From contig SVRJ01000004.1 in the NCBI GenBank assembly GCA_015064885.1, forward strand, positions 18,623-82,622: 64,000 bases of DNA. Reading direction: 5' to 3'. Position 1 is the first letter of the stretch. Each line of letters starts with the position of its first letter. A program made the position numbers and the translations under genes. The notes under the pieces are model-generated. The model was not told the DNA's origin. It ran no database searches and saw only the letters and a list, made by a program, of their open reading frames with translations. Shown one piece after another: positions 25,588 to 33,739 of the stretch. The stretch is from Oscillospiraceae bacterium. Its GTDB lineage: Bacteria; Bacillota; Clostridia; Oscillospirales; CAG-272.

Positions 25588-26145
25588 ATGGACGACAGAA
25601 CAATAATAAATCTCTTCTTTGACCGTTCTGAGGACGCGATAAAAGAGCTTGACATCAAATACGGTAAGTGTTGCCATGAGCTCTCTTACTCGATAGTGGG
25701 AAACAGGCAGGATGCTGAGGAATGCGTAAACGATTCATATCTCGGCGTATGGAACGCAATACCACCCAAAAGACCTAATCCTCTGCTCGCATTCGTTTGC
25801 AAAATAGTACGCAATATCTCAATAAACAGATTTAATGCGAACAAGGCGAAAAAGAGGAACACCGAATATGATATTTCCCTTGAAGAGCTTGGCGATATAA
25901 TAGAAGATCCAAATACGTTAGAGAGCGAATACGCTGAAAAAGAAATACTCGGATACATAGAAGAATTTCTCGATATGCAAACTCAGGAAAACAGAGTGAT
26001 CTTCATTCGAAGATACTGGTTCTCCGACTCACTCGCAGATATAGGAAAATACACAAGCATGAGCAAAAAAGCCGTTGCGGCAAGACTCAGAAGAATGCGT
26101 GAAAAGCTGAAAGTATACTTGGAAGAAAGGGGTATAACCGTATGA
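25588..26145 (+). CDS. ECF-type RNA polymerase sigma factor
   Basis: A 185-residue sigma-70 family protein; the ATG at 25588 follows GTAAGGAGG. Region 2 is visible as GNRQDAEECVNDSYLGVWNAIPP...VCKIVRNISINRF and region 4 as QTQENRVIFIRRYWFSDSLADIGKYTSMSKKAVAARLRRMREKL. It would redirect RNA polymerase to a small regulon. Its stop overlaps the ATG of the next gene (ATGA), a membrane protein likely to act as its anti-sigma factor or sensor. Confidence 0.9.
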   Translation: MDDRTIINLFFDRSEDAIKELDIKYGKCCHELSYSIVGNRQDAEECVNDSYLGVWNAIPPKRPNPLLAFVCKIVRNISINRFNANKAKKRNTEYDISLEELGDIIEDPNTLESEYAEKEILGYIEEFLDMQTQENRVIFIRRYWFSDSLADIGKYTSMSKKAVAARLRRMREKLKVYLEERGITV

Positions 26146-27419
26146 CGAAAAAAGATTTTTCATTAATGCTCGGAAATATCGGCGATAAGTATATCGTCGA
26201 GGCGTACGCCTACGTTGAATCACACAAAAGAAAGTTCATATCAAAGCGGTGGATAGCGCTTGCGGCGTGTATAATTCTGATAGCGGCAGCGTTTCCCATT
26301 GGGATCATGTTACAAAACAGCGTATGGTTTGTGCCGGTCGGCACCGGGCCTATTACCACCGCGCCTACAGTGGTTACAGATCCGCCTCCTTCGCACGTAC
26401 ATGAGTGGGGAAAGTGGAGTCTTATCAGGATGGCAACGGCAAGTGAGGAAGGTCTTGAAGAAAGAGTCTGTGAATGCGGTGAAAAGGAAACCAATGCCTT
26501 CCCCTTAGGTTCTGAAGGACTCGAATACAAATTGAAAGAAAATGAAACGAACGAAATAATTATAACGGGAATAGGAACGTGTACGGATATAGAGCTTGTA
26601 ATCGGTACTTATATTGACGGATATAGAGTAACAGAGCTGGCTGAAGAAGTATTCAATGATCGCTATGACATTACTTCTGTAGAAATTCCATATAGTATTA
26701 CAAGTATAAGCAAAGGGGCGTTTTCGGGGTGCAGACGCATTAAAAAAGTTATACTTCCGGATGGACTTATACAGATAAGTGAAAAAGCGTTCAAGGATTG
26801 CTCGTCACTAATAAGTATCAAGCTGCCTGATGGTCTCAGAATATTGGGCGATAGAGCTTTCGCTTGTTGTTATGAACTAAGTAACGTCACTATACCGAAA
26901 AGCATAGAAGAAATAGGACTCAGGGCGTTCTACGAATGCTTCTCGCTGAAAAACATCAACCTCCCGTCAAGTATAAAGAAAATGGGTAACGGAATCTTTA
27001 TGAGATGTACAACTCTTAACAGCGTAACTATAGAAAACGGAATTACCGAGATCCCGACTCAGATGTTCTATCATTGCACTTCTCTAAATAACGTCATTAT
27101 TCCCGAAAGTGTAAAAGTCATTAATAATGAAGCATTTGAAGGATGCACAGTGCTTGAAAGCATAACACTCCACGACGGTATCACCTCAATAGGATCATAC
27201 GCTTTTAAAAGCTGCCCGTCACTTCATAGCATATATATACCGAGATATCTTAAAGAAATCAAACTGCAAACGTTTCACAGTTGTCAGTCTCTTAAAGACA
27301 TAACATTCAACGGCACAAAAGCAGAATGGGTGGCTATTCCGAAATCCCGTGAGTGGGAGCCATCCTTCAAAGACTACACTATCCACTGCACCGACGGTGA
27401 CATAAAGAAGGGTGAATAA
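26142..27419 (+). CDS. Membrane-anchored LRR_5 (BspA-like) protein, putative anti-sigma
   Basis: A 425-residue protein. A short cytoplasmic N-terminus (KDFSLMLGNIGDKYIVEAYAYV) resembles those of Clostridia anti-sigma proteins paired with ECF factors. One membrane segment lies near 36-57. Outside follow a proline/threonine stretch, a CxCG-type module (HEWGKWSLIRMATASEEGLEERVCECGEKET) and about nine LRR_5 repeats (155-390) of the pattern F-x-x-C-x-x-L-x-x-V-x-[IL]-P. LRR_5 modules bind proteins or host surfaces. The arrangement suggests an outside LRR sensor coupled to an inside sigma-binding tail, but the sigma binding is inferred from gene pairing. Confidence 0.8.
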   Translation: MTKKDFSLMLGNIGDKYIVEAYAYVESHKRKFISKRWIALAACIILIAAAFPIGIMLQNSVWFVPVGTGPITTAPTVVTDPPPSHVHEWGKWSLIRMATASEEGLEERVCECGEKETNAFPLGSEGLEYKLKENETNEIIITGIGTCTDIELVIGTYIDGYRVTELAEEVFNDRYDITSVEIPYSITSISKGAFSGCRRIKKVILPDGLIQISEKAFKDCSSLISIKLPDGLRILGDRAFACCYELSNVTIPKSIEEIGLRAFYECFSLKNINLPSSIKKMGNGIFMRCTTLNSVTIENGITEIPTQMFYHCTSLNNVIIPESVKVINNEAFEGCTVLESITLHDGITSIGSYAFKSCPSLHSIYIPRYLKEIKLQTFHSCQSLKDITFNGTKAEWVAIPKSREWEPSFKDYTIHCTDGDIKKGE

Positions 27420-27432
27420 AGTAACCTTTTAC

Positions 27433-27482
27433 TCTCCCCCCGAAGGCGTTATCGCCTTTGGGGGAAGCTTTTACATTTTTTT
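27433..27482 (+). terminator. Terminator of the sigma/LRR operon
   Basis: CTCCCCCCGAAGGCG and CGCCTTTGGGGGAAG pair around TTAT, with a T-rich tract (TTTTACATTTTTTTT). Confidence 0.85.
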
Positions 27483-27515
27483 TTGAAATTTCTCAAAAAA
27501 CTTTTGAAAAAGGTA

Positions 27516-27544
27516 TTGACAAACGTTTTGATTTGTGGTATAAT
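27516..27544 (+). promoter_or_regulatory. Promoter of the tRNA (CAT) gene
   Basis: Consensus TTGACA-17-TATAAT ending 19 bases before the tRNA. Confidence 0.85.
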
Positions 27545-27563
27545 ATTTAGGCGCTGAAGAGAT

Positions 27564-27640
27564 GGGCCATTAGCTCAGTTGGTTAGAGCTACCGGCTCAT
27601 AACCGGTCGGTCCGGGGTTCGAGTCCCTGATGGCCCACCA
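27564..27640 (+). tRNA. tRNA with anticodon CAT (Met, or Ile2 if lysidinylated)
   Basis: 77 nt with encoded CCA. Acceptor GGGCCAT/ATGGCCC, D arm GCTC...GAGC, anticodon arm ACCGG-CTCATAA-CCGGT, T arm CGGGG-TTCGAGT-CCCTG. The acceptor begins with G1 paired to C72, so it is not the initiator. The body resembles both elongator tRNA-Met and tRNA-Ile2; base comparison with other CAT tRNAs of the genome would decide. Confidence 0.95.
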
Positions 27641-27663
27641 AGACAAATTCCATCTTAAAGCGA

Positions 27664-27698
27664 AAAGATTGCCGAGGAATATTCCTCGGCAATCTTTT
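27664..27698 (+). terminator. Terminator of the tRNA (CAT) gene
   Basis: AAGATTGCCGAGGAAT/ATTCCTCGGCAATCTT is a perfect inverted repeat followed by TTTT. Confidence 0.9.
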
Positions 27699-27720
27699 TT
27701 ATAAAAATTTCCGCTTTCTA

Positions 27721-27749
27721 TTGACTTATTGCAAATAATGTGATATAAT
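27721..27749 (+). promoter_or_regulatory. Promoter of the mtlD-like gene
   Basis: TTGACT-17-TATAAT. A small hairpin GCCGCCTTTGTGCGGC lies in the leader before the start codon. Confidence 0.8.
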
Positions 27750-27819
27750 TTTATGTATGAATTTATTTTAATTTCAAAATATATTTATGCCGCCTTTGTG
27801 CGGCGGAACGGAGATTATT

Positions 27820-29046
27820 ATGAACGCAGTTATGTATGGTGCCGGCAATATCGGCAGAGGCTTTATAGCACAGAGATTTTATCTTTCCGGATTTCACACG
27901 ACATTTATCGACGTTAACGAAAGCGTTGTAAACGCCATAAACGAGAGAGGAAGATATCCTATTCACGTTACAAAGGGTACAAAATTTGAGGCTGAGTACG
28001 TTGAAAACGTAAGCGCCGTAAACGGCAGAGACGAGGAAGCTGTTGTAAACACAATTGCAGGCTGCGACATTATGGCTACCGCTCTCGGAGTTAACATTCT
28101 CCCCTTTGTTGCTCCTCTTATAGCAAAGGCTATTGTAAAGAGACACAAGGAATCGGGTGCTCCCCTGAACATTCTCATATGCGAAAATCTTATCGGCTCC
28201 AACGAATATCTCTGCGGGCTCGTTAAAAAATACATTCCCGAGGAGGACGAGCAGTATTTCAACGATATGGTAGGCTTTGTTTGCGTCTGCGTAGGACGTA
28301 CCGTTCCTCCCACGGCGCCCGAATTTCTCGAGGCTGATTCGCTCGCTATATGTGCCGAGCCCTACAGTGAGCTTCCGGTTGACGCCAAGGGCTTCCGTCC
28401 CGTAGGTTGTGAGTATCCGCCTATCCTCGGTCTTGTTCCCTTCTCTCCCTTCAGCTACTTCATAGAAAGAAAGCTTCTCATACACAATATGGGACACGCT
28501 CTTATGGCTTACATGGGCTGGCTCAAGGGTCATAAATTCATATTTGAGGTTGCTTGTGACGGTGAGATAAAGTATATTCTCACACGCGCTCTTCTCGAAT
28601 CCTCTCGCGCTCTTGCGGTTCGCCACGGTGCTTCTCTCGACGATACTCTCCAGTTTGTAGAAGATCTCGTCGTAAGATTCGAAAACAAGCTTCTCGTTGA
28701 CAGCCTTGACAGAGTGGGCCGTGATCCCAAGAGAAAGCTCTCTAAGAACGACAGACTCGTCGGCGCGTTCAATTGCGTTCGTGAAAGCGGAAAAATCCCC
28801 GCTCACATCGCGGTAGGCATCGCGGCGGCACTCTTGTTCGACAATCCCGAAGACGCGGCAGCGGTTGAAATTTCGACCTTCACAAAGGAAAACGGTGTAA
28901 AGGCAGCTCTTGAAAAGTACTGTGAGATAACCGCGGACGAAGACGTCGCTATGATAAGCGAATTCTACTTTATGCTTAAGGACGGCAAGCCTTTTGCGGA
29001 ATTCGTTGAAAAGCTTTCATCCTACAAGGACGCAGCTTCACACTGA
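27820..29046 (+). CDS. Mannitol-1-phosphate 5-dehydrogenase-like protein
   Basis: A 408-residue member of the mannitol dehydrogenase family. The ATG at 27820 follows GGAG at good spacing; the track start at 27787 lies in the leader hairpin. The N-terminus NAVMYGAGNIGRGFIAQ is the MtlD nucleotide fold and KLLIHNMGHALMAYMG is the conserved catalytic Lys/His block. MtlD interconverts mannitol-1-phosphate and fructose-6-phosphate with NAD. It is some 25 residues longer than typical MtlD and no mannitol PTS genes are next to it, so the polyol phosphate acted on is uncertain. asnA follows 29 bases later. Confidence 0.87.
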   Translation: MNAVMYGAGNIGRGFIAQRFYLSGFHTTFIDVNESVVNAINERGRYPIHVTKGTKFEAEYVENVSAVNGRDEEAVVNTIAGCDIMATALGVNILPFVAPLIAKAIVKRHKESGAPLNILICENLIGSNEYLCGLVKKYIPEEDEQYFNDMVGFVCVCVGRTVPPTAPEFLEADSLAICAEPYSELPVDAKGFRPVGCEYPPILGLVPFSPFSYFIERKLLIHNMGHALMAYMGWLKGHKFIFEVACDGEIKYILTRALLESSRALAVRHGASLDDTLQFVEDLVVRFENKLLVDSLDRVGRDPKRKLSKNDRLVGAFNCVRESGKIPAHIAVGIAAALLFDNPEDAAAVEISTFTKENGVKAALEKYCEITADEDVAMISEFYFMLKDGKPFAEFVEKLSSYKDAASH

Positions 29047-29075
29047 ATATTATCCTTACGAAAGGACACACTTAA

Positions 29076-30083
29076 ATGAACAAGGTTTATATCCCCGACG
29101 GTTACAAGCCGAGTCTTGATGCATATCAGACACAGAGGGCTATCGAATATATAAAACGCACGTTCCAGTCGGATTTCTCCTCCGCTCTTCACCTCAAGAG
29201 AGTTTCCGCGCCTCTTTTCGTTACCGAGGAGTCGGGACTTAACGATAATCTGAGCGGTGTCGAGCGTGCAGTATCCTTTGACGTTCCCGCAATAGGCCTT
29301 GATGCGCAGGTAGTACATTCGCTCGCAAAGTGGAAGAGACTCGCTCTGAAGCGTTACGGCTTCGGTGTCGGCGAAGGTCTTTATACAGACATGAACGCTA
29401 TCCGCAGAGACGAGGAGCTTGACAACATCCATTCGATATACGTTGACCAATGGGACTGGGAAAAGGTCATAACGAAGGAAACGAGAACTCTCGATTATCT
29501 GAGGCTGATAGTACGCGCTATCGTAAACGCGATCTGCGATACGAACGATCAGCTCCACGTAAGATTTCCGCAGTTATCAACGAAGCTCTGCAGAGAGGTA
29601 TCCTTCATAACGACGCAGGAGCTTGAGGATCTTTATCCCGACCTTACGCCCGTAGAGCGTGAGGATGCGTACCTCAAGGAGCACAAGACGGCATTTATAA
29701 TGCAGATAGGAGAGAAGCTCAGATCGGGCAAGCCGCACGGAAGCAGGGCACCGGACTATGATGACTGGCAGCTCAACGGTGACCTGCTCTTCTGGAACGA
29801 CGTTCTCGGTCACGCGCTCGAGATATCCTCAATGGGTATCCGTGTTGATGAAAAGTCTCTCGACTATCAGCTCACGGCGTCAGGACACGATGAAAGACGC
29901 GCTCTTCCCTTCCACAAAATGCTTCTCTCAGGCGAGCTTCCCCTTACTATAGGAGGCGGTATCGGTCAGTCGAGACTCTGTATGCTTATGATCGGCTGCG
30001 CTCACATCGGTGAAGTTCAGTCAAGCATATGGGACAGCGAAACTATCAGAGTTTGTGAAAAAGCGGGAGTACCGTTACTTTAA
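29076..30083 (+). CDS. asnA: Aspartate-ammonia ligase (asparagine synthetase A)
   Basis: A 335-residue AsnA, which makes asparagine from aspartate, ammonia and ATP. Clear family blocks: TQRAIEYIKRTFQ, LHLKRVSAPLFV, SGLNDNLSGVERAVSFD, AKWKRLALKRYGF, RRDEELDNIHSIYVDQWDWE and the C-terminal GGGIGQSRLCMLMI. The fold is that of class II aminoacyl-tRNA synthetases. Length matches the family. It is preceded by GAAAGGA and co-transcribed with the mtlD-like gene. Confidence 0.97.
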   Translation: MNKVYIPDGYKPSLDAYQTQRAIEYIKRTFQSDFSSALHLKRVSAPLFVTEESGLNDNLSGVERAVSFDVPAIGLDAQVVHSLAKWKRLALKRYGFGVGEGLYTDMNAIRRDEELDNIHSIYVDQWDWEKVITKETRTLDYLRLIVRAIVNAICDTNDQLHVRFPQLSTKLCREVSFITTQELEDLYPDLTPVEREDAYLKEHKTAFIMQIGEKLRSGKPHGSRAPDYDDWQLNGDLLFWNDVLGHALEISSMGIRVDEKSLDYQLTASGHDERRALPFHKMLLSGELPLTIGGGIGQSRLCMLMIGCAHIGEVQSSIWDSETIRVCEKAGVPLL

Positions 30084-30090
30084 TGAATAT

Positions 30091-30119
30091 AAAAAGCCTC
30101 GCATCGCGCGAGGCTTTTT
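30091..30119 (+). terminator. Terminator after asnA
   Basis: AAAAAGCCTCGC and GCGAGGCTTTTT pair around a short loop; it can also serve the convergent minus gene. Confidence 0.9.
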
Positions 30120-30126
30120 ACGTTTA

Positions 30127-30750
30127 TCATCTTCCGAAAAATTTTTCACCGTAATCGTTATATTGCATTTCATTATCTACGGTCTCTTTTATACCGAAAT
30201 GGCGGAAGAAATCCCGCGTATCCTGATTTGCGTGAAGCGCGCACATGGGGGTACCGTTTTTTGAAACAACGATATACCTTACCTTTGTCACCTTGCCGTT
30301 AGATATAACGTTTTGTACGAGAGCTCCTACAGAGCTTACAGAATATTTTCTTGTTTTTTTGAATATCCTCACCTCTATCGTGTCGCCACCGTCCCATATC
30401 ATATAAGAATTATACATAGCAAAGACAGATAAGGTCAGCCAAACGACACCGAGTAAACAAGGACCGCAGACGGGCAGCAGCATTATCCATGCTCCCGGCT
30501 TCATTTCGGTCACCGAAAAAACCGCAATTATGATCCATATAAGGCCTACTATACAAAAAGCAAACACTCCGAGAAGCGGGATCCTTCCCCACGGAGAGGT
30601 CGACATATGTAAATAATACTTTTTATTCGGATACGCCGGATAGAGGCTTGCATAATCGACCACGAGGGTCTTGTTGCAGTACGGGCATTTTTCTTCATCC
30701 GGGCGGATCTGTTCTCCGCAGTGCTTGCAGCTTATCATTCTTTCTTTCAT
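30127..30750 (-). CDS. Zinc-ribbon membrane protein of unknown function
   Basis: A 207-residue protein. An N-terminal zinc ribbon (CKHCGEQIRPDEEKCPYC) is followed by two membrane helices (about 60-84 and 90-113) and a cytoplasmic PH-like or DUF-type C-terminal domain (IEVRIFKKTRKYSVSSVGALVQNVI). AAAGGAG precedes the ATG. I do not recognise a named family; zinc-ribbon plus two-helix proteins of this build are usually annotated as hypothetical in Clostridia. It stands alone under its own promoter. Confidence 0.75.
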   Translation of the reverse strand: MKERMISCKHCGEQIRPDEEKCPYCNKTLVVDYASLYPAYPNKKYYLHMSTSPWGRIPLLGVFAFCIVGLIWIIIAVFSVTEMKPGAWIMLLPVCGPCLLGVVWLTLSVFAMYNSYMIWDGGDTIEVRIFKKTRKYSVSSVGALVQNVISNGKVTKVRYIVVSKNGTPMCALHANQDTRDFFRHFGIKETVDNEMQYNDYGEKFFGR

Positions 30751-30780
30751 CGGGTTTCTCCTTTCACGGGTTACGATTCA

Positions 30781-30809
30781 ATTATATCATATTTGTTTTC
30801 GCTTGTCAA
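30781..30809 (-). promoter_or_regulatory. Promoter of the zinc-ribbon membrane protein gene
   Basis: Consensus TTGACA-17-TATAAT on the minus strand. Confidence 0.8.
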
Positions 30810-30859
30810 TAGAAATACGTTTAGAAAAGAGAATTTTGGAATTCATCAGCTTATTTTGC

Positions 30860-30897
30860 AATATAAAAATCACCTGCGGTGAGGTGATTTTTATATT
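30860..30897 (-). terminator. Terminator of the GH27/small zinc protein unit
   Basis: AATATAAAAATCACCT and AGGTGATTTTTATATT form a perfect 16-base stem with a six-base loop, with U-rich bases in its 3' arm. Confidence 0.75.
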
Positions 30898-30929
30898 TTG
30901 ACGATTGGTTTTAAAGATTGCTGCAGACG

Positions 30930-31136
30930 TCATTCATCCCATGGTGAGAAAAGTTGACATCCCGATTTTCTGTAACGTATTATAAGGTTTTCAAGGTCCT
31001 CTCTCGACGCTCCGAATTTTTTCCCGAGACAATCTATACAAAGTCTCACCTCGGTATCTCTCCCGATAAGCTTTTCACAGAGACCTTCCTCATCCGGGTG
31101 CATAAGAGCACCGCATTTTTGACACGGTGTTTTCAT
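30930..31136 (-). CDS. Small four-cysteine protein of unknown function
   Basis: About 68 residues from the ATG at 31136, five bases past the GH27 stop; the longer track start at 31178 would overlap GH27 and is rejected. Cysteines lie as CQKCG (5-9), an isolated Cys near 20 (GLCEKL) and CIDC near 33-36, followed by an acidic helix (ASREDLENLIIRYRKSG). It probably binds zinc. No strong ribosome binding site is visible, so translation may be coupled to GH27. Function unknown. Confidence 0.55.
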   Translation of the reverse strand: MKTPCQKCGALMHPDEEGLCEKLIGRDTEVRLCIDCLGKKFGASREDLENLIIRYRKSGCQLFSPWDE

Positions 31137-31141
31137 GAATA

Positions 31142-32290
31142 TCAAAGCGTAACGAGTTTTGCGCGGAAGATGCGGCATGAGTGAGCCTTTACTCTTATTC
31201 TCATATCGTCACGGCGGATACCAAAGTGCTCTGTTTCACCTATTCTGTCCTCGGTAAGAAGTATCTCGGTAAGATCAACACCTACCCCGGAATGATACTG
31301 AATACCGAGATCCGGGAACGGCATTTCAAGAGTTCTGTCTGCGTCCTTGAGGTTAAAGAATGCAAGCGCAAACTCGCCGTTTTCAAGGAAGCGTATCATT
31401 ATCGGATAATCCTTGGTAGTTCCGTTTGCCTGATACAGAGGACGGCATTCAAGATCCTGATTTATTGCGATAAGGTGCTTATTCAAAAGGAGCTTTTTAC
31501 ATCCGTCATCAACGTCACGAATATCGCACCCCATCATAAGAGGAGCTCCCGAGAAGCACCAAAAGGCAAACTGTGTAGCATATTCGTCAAAGGTACAGCT
31601 GCTCTCTCTGGAGACATGTCCTTTTCCGTACATACCTACCGTGAGCATATCTATATCGTTAAAGCATCCCGGTGAGTTCGCATTCATATTGTCTATCTGA
31701 AGACGGATTATGTTTGCAAAAGACTCGTACGTATCTATAATATCACCTGTAGAGCGGTACATATGAGCGCCTATGCTTCTCATCCAGTTCCACGGTTCTC
31801 CCTTTCCCCAGTTGCAGGCGGAAAAAAGTATGTCTCGGCCGGTTGATTTGAGAGCCATACTCATGGTAAGGTATCTGTTCTTATTATTGGCATAGTTCGG
31901 AAAATTGCAGTAATCATATTTAAGAAAATCTATTCCTATCCTTGCAAAGAGGCGTGCGTCCTGATACTCATGATCGTAGCTTGACGGGAAGCCCTGGCAG
32001 GTTCTCACTCCCGCACAGGAATACATTCCGAATTTAAGTCCCTTGGAATGTATATAGTCAGCGACGTACTTCATTCCGTGAGGAAACTTTTCAGGATCTG
32101 TAACAAGGTCACCGTTCTCGTCTCTGTCCATAAGCAACCAGCAGTCATCAATAACGATATATTCGTATCCGGCGTCCTTATATCCCTGCTCAACTATAGT
32201 GTCCACAGTTTCAAGTATCATCTTCTCATTTATATCCGCACCGAAGGTGTTCCAAGTATTCCAACCCATAGGAGGTGTTCTTGCTATCAT
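31142..32290 (-). CDS. Alpha-galactosidase, GH27
   Basis: A 382-residue GH27 enzyme, cytoplasmic by lack of signal. The ATG at 32290 follows AAGGAAG. The opening TPPMGWNTWNTFGADINE and VIDDCWLL are family hallmarks; the nucleophile Asp lies in FLKYDYC and the acid/base Asp in CFNDIDMLTVG. A beta-sandwich C-terminal domain follows (about 300-382). GH27 removes terminal alpha-galactose (or alpha-GalNAc) from oligosaccharides. With GH95 and a GH110-like enzyme nearby it points to breakdown of alpha-galactosylated, fucosylated host glycans, or of plant raffinose-type sugars. Confidence 0.94.
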   Translation of the reverse strand: MIARTPPMGWNTWNTFGADINEKMILETVDTIVEQGYKDAGYEYIVIDDCWLLMDRDENGDLVTDPEKFPHGMKYVADYIHSKGLKFGMYSCAGVRTCQGFPSSYDHEYQDARLFARIGIDFLKYDYCNFPNYANNKNRYLTMSMALKSTGRDILFSACNWGKGEPWNWMRSIGAHMYRSTGDIIDTYESFANIIRLQIDNMNANSPGCFNDIDMLTVGMYGKGHVSRESSCTFDEYATQFAFWCFSGAPLMMGCDIRDVDDGCKKLLLNKHLIAINQDLECRPLYQANGTTKDYPIMIRFLENGEFALAFFNLKDADRTLEMPFPDLGIQYHSGVGVDLTEILLTEDRIGETEHFGIRRDDMRIRVKAHSCRIFRAKLVTL

Positions 32291-32333
32291 AATATTTCTT
32301 CCTTTCTTTACGGCTTTCCACCGCATTTATTAC

Positions 32334-32362
32334 ATTATAGCACAAAAAAAGACGGGTGTCAA
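32334..32362 (-). promoter_or_regulatory. Promoter of GH27
   Basis: Consensus TTGACA-17-TATAAT on the minus strand; the -35 lies inside the loop of the upstream gene's terminator. Confidence 0.8.
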
Positions 32363-32390
32363 TAACAGTTTGAAAAATCCCGTCTTTTTT
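32344..32390 (-). terminator. Terminator of the Gfo/Idh/MocA gene, overlapping the GH27 promoter
   Basis: AAAAAAGACGGG and CCCGTCTTTTTTT pair around a 22-base loop. The stem and loop contain the GH27 -35 and spacer. Confidence 0.75.
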
Positions 32391-32401
32391 ATATTTGATT
32401 T

Positions 32402-33691
32402 TCAGGTCTTTATTTTAGCAAAGGACATATCTACGTCTTTCTTCTTCCAGCCGAGTCCGAGGTAATCATTCTCCTCCCACGCCTGCCTTGCTTTTTCCAG
32501 AGCTTTATCTGTAGGCTTCCAAGGAGAAAGAGTTCTCGGGGGCATACCCGAGTCGTCCTCGCCCTCTTTTCTGAAGACCGTCCATCTGTCGTTTTCGTAC
32601 TTTTTTCTCTCCTCCTCATTTGAGAAGTCGGGAACGTCGTACGTTCTTCCGCCCTCACATGCAGATCTCCACGCGAGCATACCTATAGCTGACATCGCAC
32701 AAGCTCTGTAAACGTTAAGCCATGGCTGCTCATTTTTTCTTATCGCCTCAGCAAAGTAGTACATTACCCAGAAGTCGCCTCCACCGTGTCCCGCAGCCGA
32801 CGCAAGGTCCGCGTGCTCGGGCCAATCGGGAGAATACGTACGTGTTTTCGGCATTTCCCCTCTGTTAAAGTCCTCATGCCACACCGTCATGGAATCTGCA
32901 TTTCTATCCGTCTCGCAAGCTCCCATTGTGCAATGCAGTCTCGTGGAGCGAGAGGTGTTCCGAAAGGCTCCCTGCATGGTTCTGACGACCGCGCCGTTAT
33001 CCATCTGGCATACGATGATACCGCCCGGGTCCTGCATACGGAGCTCGTCTCCTCTGAAGGACTGATCCTTTATCTTGGGCACAAATCCGTTTACCTTTAC
33101 CGGCATTGTATTTGTTATATACATTATGGGTGCTATAGCGTGTGTGGAATAATATGTTGAGGGTATCTGATTGCGCCAATGGTATTCGCCGGGTGCGATA
33201 TCATAGGAGTACTTGCCTGTTATGGGATGTGCGTATTCGCCTTCCCCGTAAAGAAGCTCACCGAGCTCTCCCAAATCGTAAAGACGCTTCATCTCCATGC
33301 GGTTCTTTGTAAACGGGTAATTCTCCGCGATCATATAGATCATACCGGTCTCCTCGACAGCACGGCACAGCTCAACGCCCTCTGCGAGAGTTCCCATCGC
33401 GATGCACTCGGACATAACGTGTTTTCCCGCCTTCATTGCTTTTATAGCAAATTCGGCATGCTCGTGAAAGAAATTTGCAAGTATTACCGCATCGATATCG
33501 CTTTTCAGCATTTCATCATAGTCGGTAAACGTCATAAGAGTACCGTCTTTATCATATTTGCTCTTTATTATTTCAAGCTTATCCTCTCGTCTGTCGCATA
33601 CTGCGGCAAGCTCCATTCCCGTACATTCGGGCGGAGTCATAAAGGTCTTGCCTCTTCCGGTTCCGACTACTCCGTATCTTATCTTTCTCAT
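32402..33691 (-). CDS. Gfo/Idh/MocA family protein lacking the EKP lysine
   Basis: A 429-residue NAD(P)-binding protein; the ATG at 33691 sits after GGAGGACTT. The Rossmann start RYGVVGTGRGKTF and ANFFHEHAEFAIKAMKAGKHV are typical, but the usual EKP motif reads SECIAMG, so the catalytic lysine of ordinary sugar dehydrogenases is absent. Later blocks include IYMIAENYPFTKNRMEM and STYYSTHAIAPIMYI, which parallel the ENxx and xxxTHGLGP blocks of NAD-dependent glycosidases such as GH109. It may be a glycosidase or epimerase-like enzyme rather than a dehydrogenase; this is inference. It lies just upstream of GH27. Confidence 0.78.
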   Translation of the reverse strand: MRKIRYGVVGTGRGKTFMTPPECTGMELAAVCDRREDKLEIIKSKYDKDGTLMTFTDYDEMLKSDIDAVILANFFHEHAEFAIKAMKAGKHVMSECIAMGTLAEGVELCRAVEETGMIYMIAENYPFTKNRMEMKRLYDLGELGELLYGEGEYAHPITGKYSYDIAPGEYHWRNQIPSTYYSTHAIAPIMYITNTMPVKVNGFVPKIKDQSFRGDELRMQDPGGIIVCQMDNGAVVRTMQGAFRNTSRSTRLHCTMGACETDRNADSMTVWHEDFNRGEMPKTRTYSPDWPEHADLASAAGHGGGDFWVMYYFAEAIRKNEQPWLNVYRACAMSAIGMLAWRSACEGGRTYDVPDFSNEEERKKYENDRWTVFRKEGEDDSGMPPRTLSPWKPTDKALEKARQAWEENDYLGLGWKKKDVDMSFAKIKT

Positions 33692-33739
33692 AAACAAGTC
33701 CTCCATTAATTCTATCTTTGATACCGTCTATGTAGGATA

